Position numbers and translations under genes: made by a program | Shown: positions 6,160-13,352 of the stretch, piece by piece | Position numbering within the stretch: the first letter of the stretch is position 1 | How the letters are laid out: the number at the start of each line of letters is the position of its first letter | The notes under the pieces: model-generated | Seen by the model: only the letters and a program-made list of their open reading frames with translations | The model's database searches: none | What the model was told of the DNA's origin: nothing | Assembly: GCA_025363695.1 (NCBI GenBank) | Contig: JANYDI010000079.1 | Coordinates: 1-13,685, forward strand | Length of the DNA: 13,685 bases | Direction: 5' to 3' | Origin: Opitutia bacterium | Lineage (GTDB): Bacteria > Verrucomicrobiota > Verrucomicrobiia > Opitutales > JANYDI01

Positions 6160-6846
6160 TTAGTACTCCTGGGTACGGCTCGCCAGGCGAAAATCAAAGC
6201 TCTTAGTTCCTTGAGTTCCCTTGAGGGTGCAAACAAATCGGGACTGCATGAGAAAGCCATCGTTAGGCAATGCCATAAAAAGGGGCGTCGCCGGACTAAC
6301 AAAGATGGGGAAAACATTTTTGTGATTTACTTCTTCCGTTATTGCAGGAATGGAATAATAAAAGGCCCTCGTTTGATTGGCGGGAGGAATGCCACCAAGG
6401 AGATCTGTATCGAATTTTTTGAGATAAGCATTGCTCCCCCGATAATAGCCAACCATACGCGTTAAGTAGATAGCGGACAGGGGACGATTCCAATTGGACG
6501 TAGGAGGCGGCAGTTCTACTTCCTGATAGAACAAGAAAAGGAGCATATTTCCAGCAGCATAGGGCGGAGCGAAGAGGTCAGAACCCGCGGGATCCACAAT
6601 TCTTGCTCGGATAGGATTAGAAAACTCCGTCAAAACGCCAATGACTTGAGCTTGCTTTGCTAAAACATCCATTTCTTCGCCAAGAAGAAAAACTTGAGCA
6701 TGCAGGTCTACGATTTCCGTAGTATGGCTGCTTTGCTTGGCCATGTTGGTAAACAGGCCTGTCGTTGCTTGCATGCCGATGCCAGCTACCGCCAAGGCCA
6801 CCATGACCTCCATGAGGCTAAATGCTTTTGATTTTTTATTTTTCAT
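6160..6846 (-). CDS. Type IV prepilin-like protein, last gene of the pilin operon
   Basis: A 228-residue protein with a class III prepilin N-terminus: MKNKKSKA, then FSLMEVMVALAVAGIGM. The predicted mature chain starts at Phe9 with Glu13 at position +5, followed by a hydrophobic helix (about 9-28). Residue -1 is Ala rather than the usual Gly. The start was placed at the ATG 10 bp after the preceding pilin's stop. A longer reading from 6885 adds 13 residues that overlap the upstream gene and spoil the leader. The rest is a globular domain with no disulfide-loop signature and no recognised family. By position and style it is a PilV/PilW-like minor pilin or pseudopilin, perhaps equivalent to a Verru_Chthon cassette member. 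It probably acts in the inner membrane or at a pilus tip. Confidence 0.82.
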   Translation of the reverse strand: MKNKKSKAFSLMEVMVALAVAGIGMQATTGLFTNMAKQSSHTTEIVDLHAQVFLLGEEMDVLAKQAQVIGVLTEFSNPIRARIVDPAGSDLFAPPYAAGNMLLFLFYQEVELPPPTSNWNRPLSAIYLTRMVGYYRGSNAYLKKFDTDLLGGIPPANQTRAFYYSIPAITEEVNHKNVFPIFVSPATPLFMALPNDGFLMQSRFVCTLKGTQGTKSFDFRLASRTQEY

Positions 6847-6856
6847 ACAACAGGTT

Positions 6857-7372
6857 CTAAGCCATGGGCACGGGAATGGTGGCAAAAAACGTACTGCCTA
6901 CCACTCTTTGACGACTAAATGTGTTCATATACTCATAGGTCAAACTGACACGAAGCACATAATAAGTGACGCCATAAGCCGTATCCGGATCCATCGAAAG
7001 GCTCACTAAAAAGCTTACAGGAAAGCTCACATTGCGCTCTTTATCTACGAGAATACTAAACGGCGTTGTCGCTAAGCTCTGCGTCGCAAACAGCGGCAAC
7101 ATGACGGGAACATAGGGGTTGGGTGTAGCACCGTAGACAGGAATACTCGTAGCATTAATGTACCCAGCCAGCGAACTTAATGGCATGCTTGTAATCTGCT
7201 CAAAGACAGACTTGGCGTAGAACGTGACCAGGGTGTCGTACAAATTTTTATACGATGCACGCATATTCATGGTTGAAACCTGGGCTAAGCCTACGCCTGT
7301 AACGGCAAGAACGCTCAGTCCTAGCAAGACTTCAACCAAGGAGAACCCTTTTTTAAGTTTTTTTATTTTCAT
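6857..7372 (-). CDS. Type IV prepilin-like protein (PilV/GspI-like)
   Basis: A 171-residue prepilin. The leader MKIKKLKKG is followed by FSLVEVLLGLSVLAVTGVG, which has a canonical Gly at -1 (Gly9), Phe at +1 and Glu at +5 (Glu14), then about 20 hydrophobic residues. The FSLVEVL start is typical of PilV/GspI-like minor pilins. The C-terminal domain is small and Ser/Thr/Tyr-rich, with no cysteines seen. It starts 8 bp after the stop of the PilX-like gene and ends 10 bp before the next prepilin, so the three are surely co-transcribed. No Shine-Dalgarno is visible in the short junctions, which suggests translational coupling. Confidence 0.87.
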   Translation of the reverse strand: MKIKKLKKGFSLVEVLLGLSVLAVTGVGLAQVSTMNMRASYKNLYDTLVTFYAKSVFEQITSMPLSSLAGYINATSIPVYGATPNPYVPVMLPLFATQSLATTPFSILVDKERNVSFPVSFLVSLSMDPDTAYGVTYYVLRVSLTYEYMNTFSRQRVVGSTFFATIPVPMA

Positions 7373-7380
7373 GATAGAGG

Positions 7381-10200
7381 CTATAGGGCGAGAAATTCTT
7401 CTTTTGAAATGTACTTCAGCCCCGTTTTACGACAGAGATGAAACTCTGGCAAAGGCGAAAACTTCAAAGTAAGGCTGCCCAAGGAAGGTGCAATCGTTAC
7501 TTGTGGAGCGGGACCTACATATTGATACGTTCCAAAGGAACTCGAGACGGCCATCAGGTTATTATGGACTTCAGATTCAAAGGGACAAATAACAGAGCCA
7601 TAAATATTCAGCGTACAATTACTCCAGGACTCCATAATCCTCACCAAGCCACAGCTAATACCGCCATTATAGGCAGAAAGCGTCGGGTCGTATCCAGGAG
7701 GAATCATTCCCGTGATAATGTTAGCGCGTAAAACCGTATTTCGCGCCTGCCTGAGGGCTTGATTTGCAGTCGTATCCAGGCTTAATTTGCTGCCCATGCG
7801 GCTTTGATGCGTCCAAGCCCCTGACAGCAAAGTGATGGCATCGGCAGCCAGATAGCAAGGGCTTGCTGTTCCACCTGCAGCAACAATATCGATGTCTCCA
7901 ACAATGTACATGGGTGCATTCGTCGCTATCATGGGAAAGAACGTAACGGCATTGGCTGGCATGCCTGCAAGGCCCTTGCCATTAATGAGCTGCAATGCCA
8001 TGTTTTTGTTCTTTGCAATAAGGATGTTTTCTGGACGACCAGGATCTGTGTATGGAAATTCCACGTAAACAACACCACTGAAATTAGTAGGATCAAAGCC
8101 AGGTCCAAAGGTTCCTCCATTCAATGCGTTGTTAAGCGCTGCAATGTCTAGGGAGATAAGATTCATTGCCTGATTTTGATTAGTATCATAAATCCCATGC
8201 AAAATACTTACCCCGCTGGAAGCAGGCGGTTGTAGGGCAAGTACAGCCTTAAGATCTGTGATGAGTCCTTGAAGCCTGGGTACACCAAAATATACATTTT
8301 GAGGGATCAGTGCAAACGTTAGGTCTGTACCTGTTGCCACATTGTAAAGCTGACTGAGATAGGGATAAGCGCTGACATTCACAGGCACGGGTAATGCATC
8401 AATAATGTCATGAACAAGCATGCCATTGAGCTTCACGACACTTATAGTATACTGTGATGAATTGCCATTGCTAAATATAAAATTCTGAGTTTCTCTAAAG
8501 CTTTGAATATCATAGACATCCCCTAAGAAGGCAGTAAAGTCTGAATACCAAATAATGTTTGTGCTATATCTTTGCCATTGAACTTCTGCATTTAAAGCAT
8601 ATGCCCTATCATACCCAGTATTTCTTAGCACTTTGGCGCGCCTACGCATACCGTCTTCTGTCGTTGAATCAGTATACGTATACGAATACCTGTAGTCGCT
8701 AACAAGGGTATTAAGATTTCCTACGTAATCATAAACTTGATTCACCACGTAATCCTTAGACTGCATGAGTGCGGCATAATATAACACATCGTTGTCATAC
8801 TGTGCTTGAGAACGAAATACTACACCTTGATTCGCAGTAAAACGGCGCTGGAGCTCCTTAATCAACTTATCTAAGTCAGCTACCGCCGAACTTGGACCGC
8901 CTTCCTCATAGACTTCTATCTGTAGATCTTTTTCTATTTTACTATAGTCTTGGGCTGCGGCTCCAATGATACCGCTAGGCAAGGAAGCTGTTATATCGAT
9001 AACAATTCCCCCTGGATTCCTATGATTAAAAGTAACGCTGCCATCATCTGCTACCTTAAAAAAATAGTCGGCCTTGCCAGCAAACTGCTGCGAACGTCGA
9101 TAATCCGTAGGATCAGGAGCTCCAATCACGGGCTGAATCAAGGCATAATAGGGATTGCTGTTTCCCCTGTTTTTGGGAAAAAACTTTATGGCCTTACCGT
9201 TAGCATCCGTAAAGCCATTATAAAAAAAGCGTGGCACCCCGTGCGACGAATCCTTGACCATACCGTTAAACAAAGAAAGCGACGTACTCAACCAATTGGA
9301 GCTATAATGATCTAGACCACTAGGGAAAGATGCATACGCATAATCCGTTACCCCTGCTGTGCCAAAAGGATAGCTATAAACATTAAGACTAGCCATGGGA
9401 AGGTTAGTTGTGTCAAACGTAGCTCCTGTTAAAATCTTGCTTGCAGCAAATAAACGACCTGGAATATTTACATTATTTCGTGGGTAAAGGTAAATATCGT
9501 TCTGGCAATAAATAGATTCAATACTGTCGTTTCTCGTTGAGACAATTTCAATATCTGGAAAACACACAACACCCGTATACGTCATTTCTTGGCAAACGCG
9601 ATCTGCAAGCATTTGATGTATCGAAATATCTTTCGATACATTTCCAATATTTGCAACAACATTCACGTATAGGTCGATATCCCTACGCGCGCCTACCGTA
9701 GCGCCTCTTGCAAAAAATTTTTCCCTATTTCGATAAATACTTTCCGTCCCGTAGTCCTGCCCTCCGTAATTATAGCTCGTATAGCTATAACCACTATCAA
9801 AGCGATTCTTATCTGGGACGGAATTTGGTGCTTTTATCGTCGTCTGCTGTACCATTCCGTTGGAGCTTTTATTTCCAGTAGGACTGGTAAGGTTAAATTG
9901 AACTAACTTTGCATCCTGCACGTTTAACTTATTCAGCGTTGGCCCATAAAGAGCCGGATTCGGCGCTGGAAACTGAAGCGAGGATCCGCTAATATCGACA
10001 CCCGAACGAAGCAACGCTTCCGTGTTTTGAGCAACGCTTACAACAATATTCGACGCCAATTGCCGTGCCTGAATGCCAATAAGAAGCCGCTTTTGCAAGC
10101 GAGACTGGCTAACCGTGGTACGCATTGCAGCACCGGTAACCAGCGCTGCAGCAGATGACAGCACCAGTGCTGTAACGAGAACAGAACCTCTTTTAGTCAT
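7381..10200 (-). CDS. Large PilX-like protein with pilin-type N-terminal segment
   Basis: A 939-residue protein starting MTKRGSVLVTALVLSSAAAL: a short basic leader and one hydrophobic segment (about 5-25), then a long extracytoplasmic part. The RGSVLVTALV opening fits the PilX_N-type signature of pilus assembly proteins, which carry no Glu at +5. Ordinary PilX proteins are around 150-200 residues, so this one is several times larger. The body is rich in Tyr, Asn, Ser and aromatic strand-like stretches (for example YSYTSYNYGGQDYG) and shows no recognised enzymatic motif. I chose the ATG at 10200. An upstream in-frame ATG (10356) would encode 52 residues read through a repeat module. It is first in the operon, ahead of two prepilins, an order recalling Verru_Chthon cassette protein A. 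It may be a pilus-tip or adhesin-like subunit; that role is inferred. Confidence 0.78.
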   Translation of the reverse strand: MTKRGSVLVTALVLSSAAALVTGAAMRTTVSQSRLQKRLLIGIQARQLASNIVVSVAQNTEALLRSGVDISGSSLQFPAPNPALYGPTLNKLNVQDAKLVQFNLTSPTGNKSSNGMVQQTTIKAPNSVPDKNRFDSGYSYTSYNYGGQDYGTESIYRNREKFFARGATVGARRDIDLYVNVVANIGNVSKDISIHQMLADRVCQEMTYTGVVCFPDIEIVSTRNDSIESIYCQNDIYLYPRNNVNIPGRLFAASKILTGATFDTTNLPMASLNVYSYPFGTAGVTDYAYASFPSGLDHYSSNWLSTSLSLFNGMVKDSSHGVPRFFYNGFTDANGKAIKFFPKNRGNSNPYYALIQPVIGAPDPTDYRRSQQFAGKADYFFKVADDGSVTFNHRNPGGIVIDITASLPSGIIGAAAQDYSKIEKDLQIEVYEEGGPSSAVADLDKLIKELQRRFTANQGVVFRSQAQYDNDVLYYAALMQSKDYVVNQVYDYVGNLNTLVSDYRYSYTYTDSTTEDGMRRRAKVLRNTGYDRAYALNAEVQWQRYSTNIIWYSDFTAFLGDVYDIQSFRETQNFIFSNGNSSQYTISVVKLNGMLVHDIIDALPVPVNVSAYPYLSQLYNVATGTDLTFALIPQNVYFGVPRLQGLITDLKAVLALQPPASSGVSILHGIYDTNQNQAMNLISLDIAALNNALNGGTFGPGFDPTNFSGVVYVEFPYTDPGRPENILIAKNKNMALQLINGKGLAGMPANAVTFFPMIATNAPMYIVGDIDIVAAGGTASPCYLAADAITLLSGAWTHQSRMGSKLSLDTTANQALRQARNTVLRANIITGMIPPGYDPTLSAYNGGISCGLVRIMESWSNCTLNIYGSVICPFESEVHNNLMAVSSSFGTYQYVGPAPQVTIAPSLGSLTLKFSPLPEFHLCRKTGLKYISKEEFLAL

Positions 10201-10248
10201 GGGGTAGTTGGTTGGGGTTAAGGGGTTAAATACGGAGAAGCTAAAGGG

Positions 10249-10380
10249 CCAAGGGGAGCGAGCTCCCCTTGGATCCCCTATTGATAGGCGATTTTTAAAA
10301 ATGCAAAGCATTTTATAAAAATCGCCTATCAAGAAGGGTGATACAAGGGCCTCCACAGATCACTTCGCGATCCGGGTGTA
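10249..10380 (+). repeat. Modules A (copy 6) and B, upstream of the pilin operon
   Basis: GC palindrome CCAAGGGGAGC GA GCTCCCCTTGG (10249-10272), GGATCC box (10271-10276), hairpin 10281-10332 (arms start TTGATAGGCGATTTTT, one-base bulge), then module B with GATACAAGGGCCTCCACA, the palindrome variant GATCACTTCGCGATC (10358-10372) and GGGTGTATT. The GC palindrome is only 48 bp from the PilX-like start codon. That leaves little room for a promoter outside the repeat. Confidence 0.83.
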
Positions 10381-10407
10381 TTCATCGGGTTTCTTCTGTT
10401 TCTTGGC

Positions 10408-10565
10408 TTAATTAATGATACGCCCTAAGTTATTTTATAATAACTACACTATGACAAGTTTGACGTGATTTTTCAAGGTAAAAATAGCATAGGTCTAAGA
10501 ACCTGTTTAATAGGGCGTGTAATCAATGAAAAATATAAGCATTTATCAGTTAATGGCACGCCCTA
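10408..10565. repeat. Relics of TAGGGCGTGT-type element ends
   Basis: Three copies of the terminal motif found intact at 12739 and 13112. A right-type end (TTAATTAATGATACGCCCTA, 10408-10427) stands alone. A left-type end (TAGGGCGTGTAATCAATGA, 10511) and a right-type end (TTAATGGCACGCCCTA, 10550-10565) bracket a 55-bp miniature element. Each is flanked by TA. The rest of the 10386-10611 gap is AT-rich with no gene seen. It separates the pilin-side and secretin-side halves of the module A/B block. Confidence 0.6.
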
Positions 10566-10694
10566 GATTCGATTCCGAAGGAATCGAGAGGACGGCTTAG
10601 CATCTCCCTCCCCGATAGCGATTTTCCTAAAATGCGCCAGCATTTTAGAAAATCGCTATCGGAAAGGGGATCCTAAGGGGAGCTAGCTCCCCTT
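10566..10694 (-). repeat. Modules B-like and A (copy 7) at the 3' end of the secretin gene
   Basis: On the minus strand: the 20-bp perfect palindrome AAGGGGAGCTAGCTCCCCTT (10675-10694), GGATCC (10668-10673), and a hairpin at 10612-10662 (arms begin CCGATAGCGATTTT, one-base bulge). A B-like stretch follows, whose small palindrome CGATTCCTTCGGAATCG (10570-10586) replaces the GATCGCTTCGCGATC core. The secretin reading frame runs into this module and stops within it. Confidence 0.82.
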
Positions 10695-12430
10695 GGCCCC
10701 TTCGCCTCCTTACGGCGGAAGATCTTTGACTTTTTGATGCGTGTGAGGGGTGCGCTCATGGTGATGTCGGGTTGGAGCAAGTCGAGGGAGGGCTGAGGTA
10801 CTGCGGGGAGGACGTGGCCGTGGGGGACAATCCGGGCCGTGGCGGCAATGAGGAGCGTCATTTTTCGGGTGGCTTGGCCTTGGGAGCGAAAGAGGGCCCC
10901 AAGGATGGGGATTTTGCCTAGGAACGGCACGGCATCGTTGACTTCGACGCTTTCCTCGCGGGTGAGGCCGCCCATCAGGAGGGTGTGGCCATCGCCTAGG
11001 CGGACTTCGGTGCGTAACGTTCGGGACTCAAACAAGGGCTGGTAAAACCCGGAAGGTACCTCGATGGTCGTGCGTCCAGAAACCAAAAAACTGGAGGCGC
11101 CGTACAAAATCCAGTCCTTAAGATTGGTGACGCTTGGCGTAAGCTCTAGGTGAATACTACCATCGGTTTCCACACGGGGCATAACGGCTACCTTTACGCC
11201 GACTTCCTCAAATACAAACTTTTGGGGTCGAGCTGCCAAAACCGCAATCGAAGAGGCCGCAGAGGTCCGCGCACGACGCGGGCCTGAGTAGGTTTCGGGC
11301 GTGCAAGAGGCATGGGTTTCGCCATAACTTTCAGGATAATACAGCTTGCGGACGACCTTGATTTCGGCTCGTTTCCCTGAAACCACGGTAATATTGGGCG
11401 CGTGAAGGAGCTCCGTGTCGCTGCGTTGCTCGAGGGCCCGCACAACGGCTCGGATGTCCAGCCCTTTCCATAAAGCTCCAAAACGAGCGCTACTAAAGGC
11501 CTGGCTGCCCAAAGTAATGGCGTCGGGCATAGCAGGCGCTTCATTGAGGATGGCGGTTTGCGTTCCGCTTGGGCTCGCATTATTGATATGCCCCGCGCGT
11601 GCCTGATTCCCTGGGGCACACGCAGCTTGGTTGAGGCTGCGCAGATGGGTAGGACTTTTTGGATTACCGACGTAACGAGGGTCTGCGGTCTGAATGTAGC
11701 TGCCATTACTGTTGATAAACCAATTCACGCCAAGCTCCTCGAGGGCATTTTGGCTGACTTCCAGAAATTTAATTTCTATTTGCACTTGCTTTGGCAACAC
11801 AAAGGGCTTGAGTAGTGCTTCTATAAGCACAAGAGCTTCATGCGATTGCGTGACATAAAGTTGGGTTCCGTCATAGGCCAAGCGCGTCCCTTCTTCAAAG
11901 GCAATTCCAGCCCGGGCAAAAAAGCTTTCCAAGGATTGCTCCTCCTCCAGGCGCCCGACTCGAGGCGGGGTTTCTTCGCTGCTTTCCAACTGCGCATGCA
12001 AGCCCGTAAGCTCAATCAGCGCTGCACGCGAGAGCGCAAAGGTCTGCGTCTCATACCGCTGGGGGCGTACGGCTAAACGTAAAATCGCTACGGAAGGCTC
12101 CACGTAAAGCCGAAATCCAGCGCATTCGGCCAGAAGGGTCAGGGCCTTATATAACGTTATGTTTTCCAAGTACAGGCTCACACTGGGGTCCTTGTGTTCA
12201 GGATCTACAACAACGATGTTGACGTCTTTAGGGAGCGTTTGCGTTAAAAGACTAAGGACTTGGCTCAGCGGGATAGCGCTAACCCGTAGCTGTGGGACCA
12301 AAGTGGCTTCCAAAAACGCCTGCGTCGCGCCCAGAGCCTGCGTCTCCACGGGACTCAGCGCTACGGCTCTTTGTGCGAACAACACTCCAATACTAAAAAT
12401 AATAGCAAAAAAAATCCTCAAAAAATGCAT
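10673..12430 (-). CDS. Secretin (type IV pilus / type II secretion outer-membrane channel)
   Basis: A 585-residue outer-membrane secretin. Residues 1-25 look like a signal peptide. Residues 45-118 resemble an STN/N0 domain (VSAIPLSQVLSLL ... ITLYKALTLLAE). About 125-212 would be an N-domain. The secretin core starts at QVQIEIKFLEVSQNALEELG (215-234) and ends with the hallmark VPFLGKIPILGALFR (501-515) and TLLIAATARIV. A 60-residue low-complexity insert (about 238-300) and another around 370-400 interrupt the core. GAGG lies 7 bp before the ATG, a good ribosome-binding site. The last nine residues (GPRGASSP with its preceding Lys) are encoded by repeat module A, and the TAG lies inside it. Its partners are probably the pilins downstream. 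No lipoprotein pilotin, ATPase or PilMNOP gene is in the window. Confidence 0.9.
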   Translation of the reverse strand: MHFLRIFFAIIFSIGVLFAQRAVALSPVETQALGATQAFLEATLVPQLRVSAIPLSQVLSLLTQTLPKDVNIVVVDPEHKDPSVSLYLENITLYKALTLLAECAGFRLYVEPSVAILRLAVRPQRYETQTFALSRAALIELTGLHAQLESSEETPPRVGRLEEEQSLESFFARAGIAFEEGTRLAYDGTQLYVTQSHEALVLIEALLKPFVLPKQVQIEIKFLEVSQNALEELGVNWFINSNGSYIQTADPRYVGNPKSPTHLRSLNQAACAPGNQARAGHINNASPSGTQTAILNEAPAMPDAITLGSQAFSSARFGALWKGLDIRAVVRALEQRSDTELLHAPNITVVSGKRAEIKVVRKLYYPESYGETHASCTPETYSGPRRARTSAASSIAVLAARPQKFVFEEVGVKVAVMPRVETDGSIHLELTPSVTNLKDWILYGASSFLVSGRTTIEVPSGFYQPLFESRTLRTEVRLGDGHTLLMGGLTREESVEVNDAVPFLGKIPILGALFRSQGQATRKMTLLIAATARIVPHGHVLPAVPQPSLDLLQPDITMSAPLTRIKKSKIFRRKEAKGPRGASSP

Positions 12431-12443
12431 GTCATTTCCTCAA

Positions 12444-12668
12444 TTAGGCGCAAAGGCCAAAGCCCAAGCGACAGCCTAAAATGAGGCGACAAAAGATGAT
12501 AGAAGCAGCAATAAACGGCAAGGATGCGCTGTAACTTGGAAGTCCAAGAGGGGATGCGCGCCCTTGTAGGTGAATCCACTGCCAATAAGCCAGGCTTAGC
12601 AGCACGAGCGTACCACAGCCAAAACCTAATAGCAGAATAAATCCATCCCAAAATGAACCCGAAAGCAA
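12444..12668 (-). CDS. Possible small two-helix membrane protein upstream of the secretin gene
   Basis: A 74-residue frame with two strongly hydrophobic segments (FILLLGFGCGTLVLLSLAYW and LPFIAASIIFCRLILG) joined by a short polar loop (IHLQGRASPLGLPSYS). This is the composition of a genuine small inner-membrane protein. Its stop lies 13 bp before the secretin ATG, so it would be co-transcribed. The doubts are real: the only available start is TTG at 12668, no Shine-Dalgarno is seen, an in-frame stop lies just upstream, and repeat sequence begins within 30 bp. The gene may have lost its original 5' end. A second overlapping frame (12418-12651) has a less coherent composition. No family was recognised. 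Confidence 0.4.
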   Translation of the reverse strand: MLSGSFWDGFILLLGFGCGTLVLLSLAYWQWIHLQGRASPLGLPSYSASLPFIAASIIFCRLILGCRLGFGLCA

Positions 12669-12738
12669 GGCTAAATTTACAGGGCTACGGTTTATTTTCC
12701 ATCACCAAACCCAGGGCTTACGCCCAGGGCTAGGGTGT
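12669..12738. repeat. Degenerate fragment of the CCCAGGGC repeat
   Basis: Contains ACCAAACCCAGGGCTTACGC followed by CCAGGGCTAGGG, a shortened version of the AACCCAGGGCTAAAGCCCTG unit found at 12975-12994. It lies directly against the left end of the 374-bp element and just upstream of the possible small membrane-protein gene. Confidence 0.55.
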
Positions 12739-13112
12739 TAGGGCGTGTCATCAATTAACAATATAACTGTCTATTAAAGCCACACTATGGGAGCCCTGAA
12801 GGGGCGAAGGATGATAGCCCAGGGCGTTAGCCCTGGGTTTACGGGTGAAAAAAGATTTAGAGCCCTGTAAGGGCGATTCTCGAAAATTGATAGGTAGCGC
12901 ATGGTTGATTTTATGATAAATTTGATGCATTTTAAGAATCGCCCCTGTAGGGCTCTGGTTTGTTTTCTAACCAAAACCCAGGGCTAAAGCCCTGGGCTAT
13001 CATTCTTCGGCCCTTCAGGCCTCCCATAGTGTGGTTTGTTTTTAAATAATTATTTATCAACCGGAACGGATCCATTGAAACAGGTTTTTAAATTAATTGA
13101 TCACACGCCCTA
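12739..13112. mobile_element. 374-bp foldback (MITE-like) element, complete copy
   Basis: The ends are TAGGGCGTGTCATCAATTAA (12739-12758) and, on the minus strand, TAGGGCGTGTGATCAATTAA (13112-13093). That is a 20-bp terminal inverted repeat with one mismatch, whose outer TA could be a TA target duplication. Inside, two long imperfect inverted arms (12779-12880 and 12935-13034) contain GAGCCCTGAAGGGGCGAAG, GATAGCCCAGGGCGTTAGC and related palindromes around a 54-bp AT-rich centre. No open frame could encode a transposase. The TA edges fit IS630/Tc-mariner-like or IS5-like movement in trans. That assignment is an inference. Confidence 0.75.
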
Positions 13113-13184
13113 GGAGGTTCTGATGGTATTTTTGCCTTTCAAAATCACATCAAAATGATCGTATCGTATTTTTTATATAACAAC

Positions 13185-13286
13185 AAACCACCCATAAGGA
13201 GGCCTGAAGGGCCGGCAGATCGTAGCCCAGGGCGTAAGCCCTGGGCTATCATGTACCGCCCCTTCAGGGCTCCTTAAGTGTGGTTT
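13185..13286. repeat. Solitary long palindrome with AAACCA/TGGTTT ends
   Basis: A 102-bp imperfect palindrome running AAACCACCCATAAGGAGGCC ... GGGCTCCTTAAGTGTGGTTT. It contains the CCTGAAGGGCC and AGCCCAGGGCGTAAGCCCTG units seen inside the 374-bp element, but lacks the TAGGGCGTGT termini. It appears to be a second level of the repeat family that can exist on its own. Confidence 0.7.
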
Positions 13287-13352
13287 GATATTGATAACGG
13301 ACTTAGATCCATGTGATTTTCAGAGACAAAAATGTCATCAGAATTAACACCC

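Noticed and set aside
10201..10356. 52-residue N-terminal extension of the PilX-like protein
   Set aside because: It is translated from repeat module A (GDPRGARSPWPF) and would bury the pilin-type leader. The ATG at 10200 immediately precedes TKRGSVLVTAL.
12774..12974. 66-codon minus-strand frame in the right-end repeats
   Set aside because: It lies wholly within the arms of the foldback element and includes translated palindrome. There is no start signal and no protein-like composition.
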